DNA of 5,288 bases, taken from assembly GCA_002868985.1 (NCBI GenBank), contig PKTV01000541.1, positions 1 through 5,288 of the forward strand. The letters run 5' to 3'. The notes under the pieces were generated by a model that saw only the letters and a program-made list of their open reading frames with translations, was not told the origin of the DNA and ran no database searches. Position 1 is the first letter of the stretch. Every line of letters starts with the position of its first letter. The translations under genes and the position numbers were made by a program. This document shows positions 1 to 5,288 of this stretch, piece after piece. The DNA comes from Desulfobacteraceae bacterium. GTDB taxonomy: Bacteria; Desulfobacterota; Desulfobacteria; Desulfobacterales; UBA11574.

Positions 1-1
1 A

Positions 2-727
2 GAATACAATGACACCTGCCGCGTATGTCACCTTGCAAGTCTGGCATCGTGTGCAACCTGCCATCCGCTGGTCGGTTCAAATAAAGTTTTAAAAAATGGC
101 AGGGACATTACACTTGAAACCGCTTTTCATAAACGCGGACATCAAAGCAGCTGTACCGGGTGCCATGAATCCAAACAGCAGGATAAGAACTGTACCGGGT
201 GCCACGCATTTATGTCAAAAACCCGTCAGCAGGAATCCACCGCGTGTCTGAGGTGTCACATGGTTCCCTTACCGGAAAGAACCGGTGAATTATCGACATC
301 AAGAGCAGCCAAAATGGCTCGTCTGATGCCTCAGCTATGGAAGGAGACATTCGGGCCGATCTATAAGGTAGTTGTCCCGAAAACGGTTGTTATCAATGAC
401 CTGGTGGATCAATATGAGGCGGTCGAATACCCGCATCGAAAAGTATATGATACCATGGTAAAAAAATTGGACCGCAGCAAATTGGCCCAATATTTTCATT
501 ATGAAGATACGATGTTATGCCTTGGATGCCACCATAACACACCTGCGGCCGGTAAGCCGCCCAGGTGTGGCAACTGCCATGACAAACCGTTTAATGAAAA
601 TAATCTTTTCCGTCCCGGGATAATGGGTTCTTTTCATCAGCAGTGCATCGGATGCCACCAGAAAATGGGTATTGAAAAATATACAGGCTGCACATCTTGC
701 CATAAAGAAAGAAAAAAACAATCGTAG
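2..727 (+). CDS. hmcA: Multihaem cytochrome c, HmcA/NhcA-like, C-terminal part (5' end outside window)
   Basis: The frame is open from base 2 to TAG at 725-727, giving 242 visible residues; the ATG at 212 is internal, because four haem sites lie upstream of it in frame. Nine CXXCH sites begin at visible residues 6, 17, 51, 64, 82, 173, 189, 215 and 230. Their spacing, four + one isolated + four, follows the nine-haem cytochrome of Desulfovibrio and the C-terminal half of 16-haem HmcA. Matching landmarks are KLAQYFH before the sixth site, CHH at that site and GSFHQQCIGCH near the end. The family is periplasmic, takes electrons from type I cytochrome c3 and passes them to the membrane partner encoded just downstream. 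The signal peptide and any further haems lie upstream, so HmcA (16 haems) and NhcA (9 haems) cannot be separated by haem count. The second histidine of the expected HxxH pair is valine (V148), as expected for a five-coordinate haem like the one known in HmcA. A multihaem cytochrome is certain; the subfamily is inferred. Confidence 0.9.
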   Translation, partial: EYNDTCRVCHLASLASCATCHPLVGSNKVLKNGRDITLETAFHKRGHQSSCTGCHESKQQDKNCTGCHAFMSKTRQQESTACLRCHMVPLPERTGELSTSRAAKMARLMPQLWKETFGPIYKVVVPKTVVINDLVDQYEAVEYPHRKVYDTMVKKLDRSKLAQYFHYEDTMLCLGCHHNTPAAGKPPRCGNCHDKPFNENNLFRPGIMGSFHQQCIGCHQKMGIEKYTGCTSCHKERKKQS

Positions 728-822
728 TATTGAACCTTACTTCAGATGAACCCGACATTTACGAGATCACCTGAGCGAACACAAACAGATAAATTGCGGT
801 AGATATTTTTGAGGTACTACAC
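728..822 (+). other. Short hmcA-hmcB intergenic spacer with hmcB ribosome binding site
   Basis: This is a 95-base gap between two genes on the same strand. A second in-frame stop, TGA at 731-733, follows the cytochrome stop. GAGG at 811-814 lies 8 bases before the hmcB ATG and supports that start. I see no convincing terminator or -35/-10 pair, so cotranscription from a promoter upstream of the window is the simplest reading. Confidence 0.5.
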
Positions 823-1782
823 ATGTCCATATCCAGAAGAAAGTTTTTAGGGTGGGTCGGTGCAGCAGGATTGAGCACCACAATTGGCAAATCAGCCACT
901 GCTGCAACCAACAAGCACTTTACCGGTTATCCTAAAAGTTTTGCAATACTTCATGACACAACGCTGTGCGTGGGATGCCGCAGCTGTGAAGCAGCTTGTA
1001 ATAAAGTGAATGAGTTGCCTCAGCCGGACAAACCGTTTACGGATCTTTCCGTCCTGGAAACCAAGCGCAGAACCACCACAAAAGCGTTTACGGTTGTGAA
1101 CAAATATGACAATTCAAAAGGTTCCCAAAGCCCCGTATTTTACAAAAAACAGTGCAACCACTGCCTGGAGCCGGCGTGTGCGTCCGCATGTTTTGTAAGG
1201 GCGTTTACAAAGACAAAGACAGGTGCTGTGACATATGACTCTACCGTGTGCGTGGGATGCCGGTATTGTATGATCGCCTGCCCCTTCGAAATACCCACCT
1301 ATGAATACGACCAGGCCCTGACACCCCGGATTCGAAAATGCACCATGTGTTATCCAAGGGTGATTGAAGGTCTGCTGCCCGGATGCGTCGAGGCCTGCCC
1401 CATGGAAGCCCTTAGCTTCGGGAAACGAGAAGATATGATTAAAATCGCACGTGAACGGTTTCGAAAATATCCGGATCGTTATGTGGATCATATATACGGC
1501 GAACATGAAATGGGCGGAACCAATTGGCTGTATGTTTCCGGAACCCCGTTTAAAGAACTGGGGATGCGTGAAGATCTGGGGATTACCCCTGCGCCCCAAC
1601 TGACCGCAGGCGCGCTTAGCTCGGTGCCGATGATCGTTGGATTATGGCCCGTTCTTCTCGCCGGTATCTACGCAGTCTCAAAACGCAAAGAAAAAATCGC
1701 ACAAACAGAGCAAGAACAAGCTTTGACTTCAGCATTGGATAAAAAAAGACCTGCTGAATCTGAAACCGAGGAGGAATCCTGA
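823..1782 (+). CDS. hmcB: HmcB-like periplasmic ferredoxin subunit with four [4Fe-4S] sites and a membrane anchor
   Basis: The 319-residue product begins with a twin-arginine signal: SRRKFLG at residues 4-10, then a hydrophobic stretch to about residue 28 ending in ATAA. It contains exactly sixteen cysteines, in four groups: C49/52/55/59, C111/114/119/123, C143/146/149/153 and C173/176/188/192. This is the four-cluster arrangement of the DmsB/HybA/HmcB family. Residues 266-285 form one hydrophobic helix ([20 protein letters not shown]) followed by KRKEK, so the cluster domain should face the periplasm with a charged, glutamate-rich tail of about 33 residues in the cytoplasm. The C-terminal anchor is typical of HmcB/HybA-type subunits. 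Its role would be to carry electrons between the multihaem cytochrome and the NrfD-like subunit. The ATG at 823 is chosen because it has a GAGG 8 bases upstream and keeps the complete Tat signal. The function is secure as a redox subunit; the Hmc versus Nhc label is inferred from gene order. Confidence 0.9.
   Translation: MSISRRKFLGWVGAAGLSTTIGKSATAATNKHFTGYPKSFAILHDTTLCVGCRSCEAACNKVNELPQPDKPFTDLSVLETKRRTTTKAFTVVNKYDNSKGSQSPVFYKKQCNHCLEPACASACFVRAFTKTKTGAVTYDSTVCVGCRYCMIACPFEIPTYEYDQALTPRIRKCTMCYPRVIEGLLPGCVEACPMEALSFGKREDMIKIARERFRKYPDRYVDHIYGEHEMGGTNWLYVSGTPFKELGMREDLGITPAPQLTAGALSSVPMIVGLWPVLLAGIYAVSKRKEKIAQTEQEQALTSALDKKRPAESETEEES
1768..1774 (+). promoter_or_regulatory. Strong Shine-Dalgarno for hmcC inside the end of hmcB
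   Basis: GAGGAGG sits 7 bases before the ATG at 1782, within the last codons of hmcB. The hmcB stop and hmcC start share a base (TGATG at 1780-1784), an arrangement that usually couples translation and helps keep subunits in equal amounts. The site fixes the hmcC start. Confidence 0.8.
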
Positions 1783-2954
1783 TGGCCCAAGTAACTACTG
1801 CAGAGCGCAAATCAATTTTCAGCCTCTTTAATCTCATCGCCTTCATTGTCTTGGGCGTGGGTGTTTATCTCACCTATCTACGTTTTTCAGGGGGATTGGC
1901 TTCTGTCACCAATCTATCCGATTACAATCCCTGGGGAATTTGGATAAGCTTTGACCTGCTTTGCGGTGTTGCTCTGGCAGCCGGGGGGTATGTCACATCT
2001 TCAGCCGTCTACCTTTTTGGAATGAAAAAATATCATTCTGCGGTTCGGCCTGCCATTCTCACCGGATTTTTAGGATACGCGCTGGTGTTTCTTGCCATCA
2101 ATTATGATGTGGGCCGGCCATGGCGTCTCCCCTACCCCTTGGTCGTCCAACAAGGAACCACATCCGTTCTCTTTGAAGTGGGTCTCTGCGTGGCCACATA
2201 CCTCACGGTCCTTTTTATCGAGTTCTCCCCTGCGGCAATGGAATGGCTGGGATTAAAAAAAGCCCGAAGTCTTGTGGTTAAGCTGACCATCCTTCTGACC
2301 ATATTCGGTGTTGTACTCTCCACCATGCATCAGTCTTCTCTGGGCGCCCTATTTTTGATCGCACCGTCAAAACTGCATCCATTGTGGTATTCACCCTATA
2401 TACCCATTTACTTTTTTGTCACCAGCATCATCGCAGGGCTTTCCATGGTCATTTTTGAAAGCACCCTTTCCCACCGCTTTTTTGCTTACAAAATGGATGA
2501 AACTCACCTCCAAGAAGCAAACGGTGTAACTTTAGGATTTGGCAAAGCCGCATCATATGTTCTAGCGGGATATTTCGCCATTAAGGTTTTGGGTATATCC
2601 ACTGAAAATCACTGGCATTATCTTACAACCGGATATGGAATCTGGTATCTCGTAGAGCTTTTGGGTTTTGTAGCGCTGCCAAGCCTTCTTTATGCTTTCG
2701 GTGTTCGGACAAAAAGCCTGGGTCTGATAAAATTCACATCCGTTTTGGCTGTACTGGGGGTTATCCTTAACAGATTTAATGTCTGCCTTGTTGCTTTTAA
2801 CTGGCATCTCCCCTCCAGTGAACGATATTTTCCACACTGGATGGAAATCGGAATTTCGGTTTTTATCGTTATGATCGGTTTGGTTCTTTACCGGTTTATC
2901 GTCACCAGAATGCCCATTTTATATGAACATCCGGATTACAAGGATGCGCATTAA
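1782..2954 (+). CDS. hmcC: HmcC-like NrfD-family integral membrane subunit (quinone-interacting)
   Basis: This is a 390-residue, very hydrophobic protein with about ten predicted membrane segments, roughly at residues 14-34, 53-79, 89-107, 126-147, 166-182, 206-226, 254-271, 285-306, 317-336 and 355-376. Family landmarks are PWGIWISFDLL (50-60), YDVGRPWR (108-115), STMHQSSLGAL (180-190) followed by HPLWYSPYIPIYF (199-211), and NRFNV (330-334). These place it with the HmcC/HybB ten-helix branch of the NrfD/PsrC superfamily. That branch binds menaquinone or menaquinol, carries no haem or cluster of its own, and exchanges electrons with the adjacent ferredoxin subunit. Databases often label such proteins as a Ni/Fe-hydrogenase cytochrome b subunit, which is misleading here because no hydrogenase gene lies next to it. 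The start is set by the GAGGAGG ribosome binding site and the one-base overlap with hmcB. Whether it reduces menaquinone or oxidises menaquinol cannot be told from sequence. Confidence 0.92.
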   Translation: MAQVTTAERKSIFSLFNLIAFIVLGVGVYLTYLRFSGGLASVTNLSDYNPWGIWISFDLLCGVALAAGGYVTSSAVYLFGMKKYHSAVRPAILTGFLGYALVFLAINYDVGRPWRLPYPLVVQQGTTSVLFEVGLCVATYLTVLFIEFSPAAMEWLGLKKARSLVVKLTILLTIFGVVLSTMHQSSLGALFLIAPSKLHPLWYSPYIPIYFFVTSIIAGLSMVIFESTLSHRFFAYKMDETHLQEANGVTLGFGKAASYVLAGYFAIKVLGISTENHWHYLTTGYGIWYLVELLGFVALPSLLYAFGVRTKSLGLIKFTSVLAVLGVILNRFNVCLVAFNWHLPSSERYFPHWMEIGISVFIVMIGLVLYRFIVTRMPILYEHPDYKDAH

Positions 2955-2968
2955 GAAAGGCTTTGATT

Positions 2969-3103
2969 ATGGATCACGTTTTTTATACGCTCCAAGATTT
3001 TATGACATACACGGAATCTGTCACCTATTTGCTGGTAATCGCGACGCTGTTTGGAATGACGCTTTTCTGGCTATTTCTGACCGGTGGTAAAAATAAAGAT
3101 TAA
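2969..3103 (+). CDS. hmcD: HmcD-like single-helix membrane peptide (44 aa)
   Basis: A short reading frame runs from ATG at 2969 to TAA at 3101-3103, beginning 14 bases after the hmcC stop. GAAAGG at 2955-2960 gives a plausible ribosome binding site with an 8-base spacer. The peptide starts MDHVFYTLQDF; residues about 18-38 form one hydrophobic helix (VTYLLVIATLFGMTLFWLFLT), and it ends in GGKNKD, a lysine-containing tail expected on the cytoplasmic side. In the Hmc and nine-haem-cytochrome operons of Desulfovibrio the gene after the NrfD-like subunit encodes a small membrane protein of about this size (HmcD/9HcD) with no known catalytic role. Position, size and topology all fit that gene, and it would be a structural subunit of the complex. 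Automatic annotation could easily miss it. I did not recognise any catalytic motif, and the homology claim rests on context as much as on sequence. Confidence 0.75.
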   Translation: MDHVFYTLQDFMTYTESVTYLLVIATLFGMTLFWLFLTGGKNKD

Positions 3104-3118
3104 TTTCTTTGCGCATTT

Positions 3119-3232
3119 ATGAGCCTGTTGATTAATGAGGATTTTCGTTCAAGATCAAGTCGAAGATCCCGGACTTTGAGTGGGGGCAAGCGCTAGAGAT
3201 TGTGTAAAAAGACCATTAATCAACAGACTCAT
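3119..3232. repeat. 114-bp element bounded by 19-bp inverted repeats (MITE-like candidate)
   Basis: ATGAGCCTGTTGATTAATG at 3119-3137 is the reverse complement of CATTAATCAACAGACTCAT at 3214-3232, except for one base (C/T at the sixth position). The 76 bases between them code for nothing recognisable and are richer in G and C than the flanks. The length and terminal repeats resemble a small non-autonomous mobile or REP-like palindromic element. No clear target-site duplication is visible next to the arms (TTT on one side, TTA on the other), and only one copy exists in the window, so mobility is unproven. A large RNA stem after the hmc transcript is the alternative reading. Confidence 0.6.
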
Positions 3233-3253
3233 TTATCACGTATCAACTTTTCA

Positions 3254-3287
3254 CCGACCCGCGTATGGATCGGCCTTTGCCATTTTT
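3254..3287 (+). terminator. Weak candidate terminator hairpin after hmcD
   Basis: CCGACCC at 3254-3260 can pair with GGATCGG at 3267-3273 around a six-base loop, with one mismatch (six pairs). A run of five T follows at 3283-3287, about ten bases past the stem. The stem is short and the T-run is displaced, so this is at best a weak intrinsic terminator. No better one is seen between hmcD and the next gene. Confidence 0.25.
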
Positions 3288-3367
3288 CCCAGGCGATCTT
3301 TCGAATAATGCCTTAAATTTGAAACTTTTTAAAAATGTTCATTTTTGCTCAAATTCAAAGAAGGCGA

Positions 3368-3414
3368 AAATTTTAACCACAAGAATACGTTGAGTATATT
3401 GAGGATTAAAATTT
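3368..3414. repeat. AT-rich imperfect palindrome (hairpin)
   Basis: Arms at 3368-3388 and 3394-3414 pair around the five-base loop GTTGA. The outer nine pairs are AAATTTTAA with TTAAAATTT. Inward come CC-GG, CAA-TTG and ATAC-GTAT, separated by single mismatches or bulges, giving about 18 pairs in 47 bases. Nearby AATTTGA (3316-3322) and AATTTGAG (3410-3417) are both complementary to CTCAAATT (3348-3355). The element lies upstream of the promoter at 3469-3497, so it is not part of that transcript's leader. It may be a dispersed intergenic repeat or a protein-binding site. Confidence 0.5.
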
Positions 3415-3468
3415 GAGAATGACGCAGAACTTGGGCAAAAAGAAGGTTTTCGTAAAGGTCTCAAAAGG

Positions 3469-3497
3469 TTGACAACCGACCAATCTCCTCGTATCAA
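3469..3497 (+). promoter_or_regulatory. Sigma70-type promoter for the DHH phosphoesterase gene
   Basis: TTGACA at 3469-3474 is a perfect -35 consensus. After exactly 17 bases comes TATCAA at 3492-3497, which matches the TATAAT consensus at four of six positions. Transcription would begin near 3504, leaving a leader of about 60 bases before the ATG at 3565. This suggests that the DHH gene is expressed independently of the hmc cluster. No operator is evident. Confidence 0.65.
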
Positions 3498-3550
3498 TAC
3501 CAATGAATACAAAAACTGATGAACTCGTAAAAAGTCAATATTCTTTGTAA

Positions 3551-3564
3551 GAGGAGTTTTTTTT
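3551..3564 (+). promoter_or_regulatory. Ribosome binding site of the DHH gene with an all-T spacer
   Basis: GAGGAG at 3551-3556 is followed by eight consecutive T bases (3557-3564) and then ATG. The 8-base spacing is good and fixes the start at 3565. The homopolymeric spacer is unusual, because slippage there would change the ribosome binding site to start codon distance. Confidence 0.75.
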
Positions 3565-4461
3565 ATGCGAATTCTAACCCGGCCGGACTTTGACGGCGTT
3601 GTCTGCGCAGCGCTGCTTTATGAAGCCGAAGACATAACAGAACCGGTGAAATGGGTTGAACCCAACGACATGCAAAGGGGACTGGTGGATGTTCAACAAG
3701 GGGATATCATCGCAAACTTGCCGTATGATGACCGTTGCACGTTATGGTTTGACCATCACCATACCAACAAAATCGACACCCCGTTTGAAGGTGCGTTCAA
3801 GATCGCCCCTTCAGCAGCCGGCGTTATTTTTAATCATTATAAAGGCAGATTTAGACACGATTACACCGAATTAATTAAAAAAGCCGATAAAATCGATTCT
3901 GCAGACCTATCTTTGGATGAAGTCCTACATCCTGAAAAGTACGGTGTTGTATTGCTCTCCATGACGGTTTTAGGGCGTGATGAATATGACGAACGCTATT
4001 GGAACAGGCTTGTTCATCTGCTCAGAAAATCTAAAATCGATGAGGTCCTCAAAGATCCCGAAGTCAAAGCGCGATGTGATGCAGTTGTTGAAAAGAATAA
4101 AATCTATAAAGAAATTTTAAAAAAACATACCATACTCAACGGACACGTATCGATTACGGATTTCCGTACATTCGACAAAGTGCCCACCGGCAATCGTTTT
4201 TTAGTCTACTCAATGTTTCCCAAAGCGGTGGTGAGTGTTAAAATTCGCTACGATGACGAAGATAAAAAAAGGGTTGCCGTCAGCGTGGGGCACAGTATTT
4301 TTAATCGAAATTGCATAGTGAATGTCGGTGTGATGCTTTCGGCGTTTGAAGGGGGCGGGCATCGCGCCGCAGCTTCATGCAGATTCGCTGCCGACAAAGC
4401 GGATGATTATATCCCAAAAATTATCCATATCTTATTGAAAAATGAAGATAATGAAGATTGA
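3565..4461 (+). CDS. DHH/DHHA1 family phosphoesterase (exopolyphosphatase-like)
   Basis: This is a 298-residue soluble protein with no signal peptide. The N-terminal DHH domain shows motif I (RPDFDG at 6-11, metal-binding D8 and D10), the name-giving DHHH at 63-66, and ADKIDSAD at 107-114, which supplies a further acidic metal site. The C-terminal DHHA1 substrate-binding domain shows SVGHSIFNR at 240-248 and GGGHRAAA at 263-270. Both domains are present and the length suits the small stand-alone members of this superfamily. These proteins use two metal ions, typically manganese, to hydrolyse phosphodiester or phosphoanhydride bonds; known substrates include short RNA (NrnA type), cyclic or linear dinucleotides, pyrophosphate and polyphosphate. 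Which applies here cannot be read from the sequence, and the common label exopolyphosphatase should be treated as family naming only. No GAF, PAS, CBS or membrane domain is attached. The gene has its own promoter and no same-strand partner within the window. Confidence 0.9.
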   Translation: MRILTRPDFDGVVCAALLYEAEDITEPVKWVEPNDMQRGLVDVQQGDIIANLPYDDRCTLWFDHHHTNKIDTPFEGAFKIAPSAAGVIFNHYKGRFRHDYTELIKKADKIDSADLSLDEVLHPEKYGVVLLSMTVLGRDEYDERYWNRLVHLLRKSKIDEVLKDPEVKARCDAVVEKNKIYKEILKKHTILNGHVSITDFRTFDKVPTGNRFLVYSMFPKAVVSVKIRYDDEDKKRVAVSVGHSIFNRNCIVNVGVMLSAFEGGGHRAAASCRFAADKADDYIPKIIHILLKNEDNED

Positions 4462-4472
4462 CCGGTGAACAT
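4462..4472. other. Eleven-base convergent gap between the DHH and radical SAM genes
   Basis: The stop codons of the two convergent genes, TGA at 4459-4461 and TCA (TGA on the minus strand) at 4473-4475, are separated by only 11 bases. No bidirectional terminator hairpin is visible here, so the two transcripts probably overlap at their 3' ends. Confidence 0.6.
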
Positions 4473-5288
4473 TCAATTCCCCGCCAGTTTTTTAAGAAGA
4501 GAGAGCGTTTTCCACGAAAAGGGTTCTTGCTGACAGGGGAGTATGGCATTGTTCGTAAACACCGGGTCTGACTCCAGATCATAGCGTGATGAAGCAACTG
4601 CCTTAGGCCACAGCACTGTGTGTGGAATCGGCGTGTAATGGGCCAGGACAGGTGTTATGTTGTTTTGCCGGACGATATTAATTGAATTCTCGATGGACGC
4701 CATGTTTTGTCCGGGCAGACCCGTCAGCAAATATGCGCCGATCGTGTTCTTATCAAAACCCGCCGCTTTCAGACAGGTAACCGCCCGTTTAAATTCTTCG
4801 GCCGTTACCTTTGCATCCAATTCTGCTCTTGTGTCAAACACTGCAGTTTCAAGCCCTAAACGCAGTGTTTTGAAACCAGCCCGAAACATCAATTGGGCGG
4901 TTTGCCCTGAAATCCCCCGAATATGAACCGCATTGGGTGTGTGAAAGCGAATGTTGAGACCTGAATTGATGATCCCTTCGAATATTGGGATGGCATGCTT
5001 TTCTGCATCCACAAGGAGCGCATCGTCATAAAATATAAAATCTTCCACACCGAATCGCTCATGCCAGTATTTGATTTCTTCTACTGCAGATTCCGGGCTT
5101 CGCACCATTCTTTTTGGATTTAAAAAATGGGACGCACAGTATTTACAGGTAAAGGGGCACCCTTTCGACGTCAGAAGCGGTACGTAGGGTATCTTTCTCT
5201 GAAGATCAAAGGCAGGATAAGGATACGTGTCAAGATCCGAAAGATTACATTTCATAGAAACCGAATATCCGGTATGCTCGCCGACCCT
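4473..5288 (-). CDS. Radical SAM protein, probably B12-binding type, C-terminal part (5' end outside window)
   Basis: The minus-strand frame is open to the right edge: eleven codons precede the first ATG (5253-5255) without a stop, so that ATG is probably internal. There are 271 visible residues. The segment LDTYPYPAFDLQ is typical of the linker between an N-terminal cobalamin-binding domain and the radical SAM barrel. TSKGCPFTCKYC follows, with the CxxxCxxC cysteines at visible residues 44, 48 and 51 (near 5159-5136) that bind the SAM-cleaving [4Fe-4S] cluster. Further barrel signatures are FIFYDDALL, LRLGLETA (the GLE element), GAYLLTGLPGQ and HYTPIPHT. The protein ends LLKKLAGN, soon after the barrel, with no extra C-terminal domain. 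Related B12-radical SAM proteins carry out methylations or rearrangements in diverse pathways, and many are unassigned. The substrate is not identifiable, and the B12 domain is inferred because it lies outside the window. Confidence 0.85.
   Translation of the reverse strand, partial: RVGEHTGYSVSMKCNLSDLDTYPYPAFDLQRKIPYVPLLTSKGCPFTCKYCASHFLNPKRMVRSPESAVEEIKYWHERFGVEDFIFYDDALLVDAEKHAIPIFEGIINSGLNIRFHTPNAVHIRGISGQTAQLMFRAGFKTLRLGLETAVFDTRAELDAKVTAEEFKRAVTCLKAAGFDKNTIGAYLLTGLPGQNMASIENSINIVRQNNITPVLAHYTPIPHTVLWPKAVASSRYDLESDPVFTNNAILPCQQEPFSWKTLSLLKKLAGN

Larger units (their letters stand above)
3104..3468. other. Non-coding AT-rich region between the hmc cluster and the DHH gene
   Basis: No credible gene is seen on either strand over these 365 bases. 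The region holds the 114-bp inverted-repeat element (3119-3232), a short GC hairpin (3254-3273), and an AT-rich palindromic stretch (3316-3417), each listed separately. There is no HmcE- or HmcF-like coding remnant that I can recognise. The rest is low-complexity, A/T-rich sequence. Confidence 0.6.

Noticed and set aside
212..214. ATG at 212 as the start of the cytochrome gene
   Set aside because: The same frame is open upstream to the window edge and encodes four more CXXCH haem sites, so this methionine is internal.
746..802. 18-codon frame in the hmcA-hmcB spacer
   Set aside because: It has no Shine-Dalgarno, is very short, and shows no hydrophobic or motif signal.
1114..1599. 161-codon minus-strand frame opposite hmcB
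   Set aside because: It is antisense to a gene whose sixteen cluster cysteines and Tat signal are clearly real, and its product has no recognisable domain.
3119..3232. CRISPR or tRNA-like structure in the hmcD-DHH intergenic region
   Set aside because: There is only one inverted-repeat pair with no regularly spaced direct repeats, and no cloverleaf arms or TTCGA-type T-loop in the right geometry.
3316..3417. Riboswitch or attenuator controlling the DHH gene
   Set aside because: The alternative pairings lie upstream of the predicted promoter at 3469-3497, so they would not be in the main DHH transcript.
4657..4926. 89-codon plus-strand frame opposite the radical SAM gene
   Set aside because: It lies opposite well-conserved barrel motifs (GLE element, LLTGLPGQ), has no good ribosome binding site and its product has no known motif.
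5253..5255. Minus-strand ATG as the start of the radical SAM gene
   Set aside because: Eleven in-frame codons lie upstream with no stop before the edge, and the first visible residues look like the linker after a B12-binding domain.

Overview
The window looks like a piece of a chromosome from an anaerobic, sulfate-reducing type of bacterium, most likely Desulfobacterota and perhaps Desulfobacterales. The main reason is a same-strand gene cluster matching the Hmc/Nhc family of transmembrane redox complexes: a multihaem cytochrome c with a cytochrome-c3-like haem layout, a Tat-exported protein with four [4Fe-4S] clusters, an NrfD-type quinone-interacting membrane protein and a tiny one-helix subunit. 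Moderate GC, AT-rich intergenic DNA and the style of the two downstream genes fit this, but the lineage is an inference.

Layout. Positions 2-727 (+) hold the C-terminal part of the multihaem cytochrome, which is open at the window's left edge and carries nine CXXCH sites. Positions 823-1782 (+) encode the HmcB-like ferredoxin subunit. Positions 1782-2954 (+) encode the HmcC/NrfD-like subunit, whose start overlaps the hmcB stop by one base. Positions 2969-3103 (+) encode a 44-residue HmcD-like membrane peptide. The cluster stops there: no HmcE- or HmcF-like gene follows. Positions 3104-3564 are non-coding and hold a 114-bp element bounded by 19-bp inverted repeats, an AT-rich imperfect palindrome and a good sigma70-type promoter. 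Positions 3565-4461 (+) encode a stand-alone DHH/DHHA1 phosphoesterase. Eleven bases further on, the convergent radical SAM gene ends; it occupies 4473-5288 (-) and runs off the right edge, so its N-terminus, probably a B12-binding domain, is missing.

How the genes work together. The first four genes are predicted to form one complex. Electrons from periplasmic hydrogenases or formate dehydrogenases, delivered by type I cytochrome c3, would enter the cytochrome, pass through the HmcB clusters and reach the menaquinone pool at HmcC. The DHH phosphoesterase has its own promoter and no visible link to the complex. The radical SAM protein belongs to a different transcription unit.

I found no clearly new biological system. 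The points most worth a second look are the reduced A-B-C-D composition, a haem-ligand histidine replaced by valine in the cytochrome's last tetrahaem domain, and the two palindromic elements between hmcD and the DHH gene.
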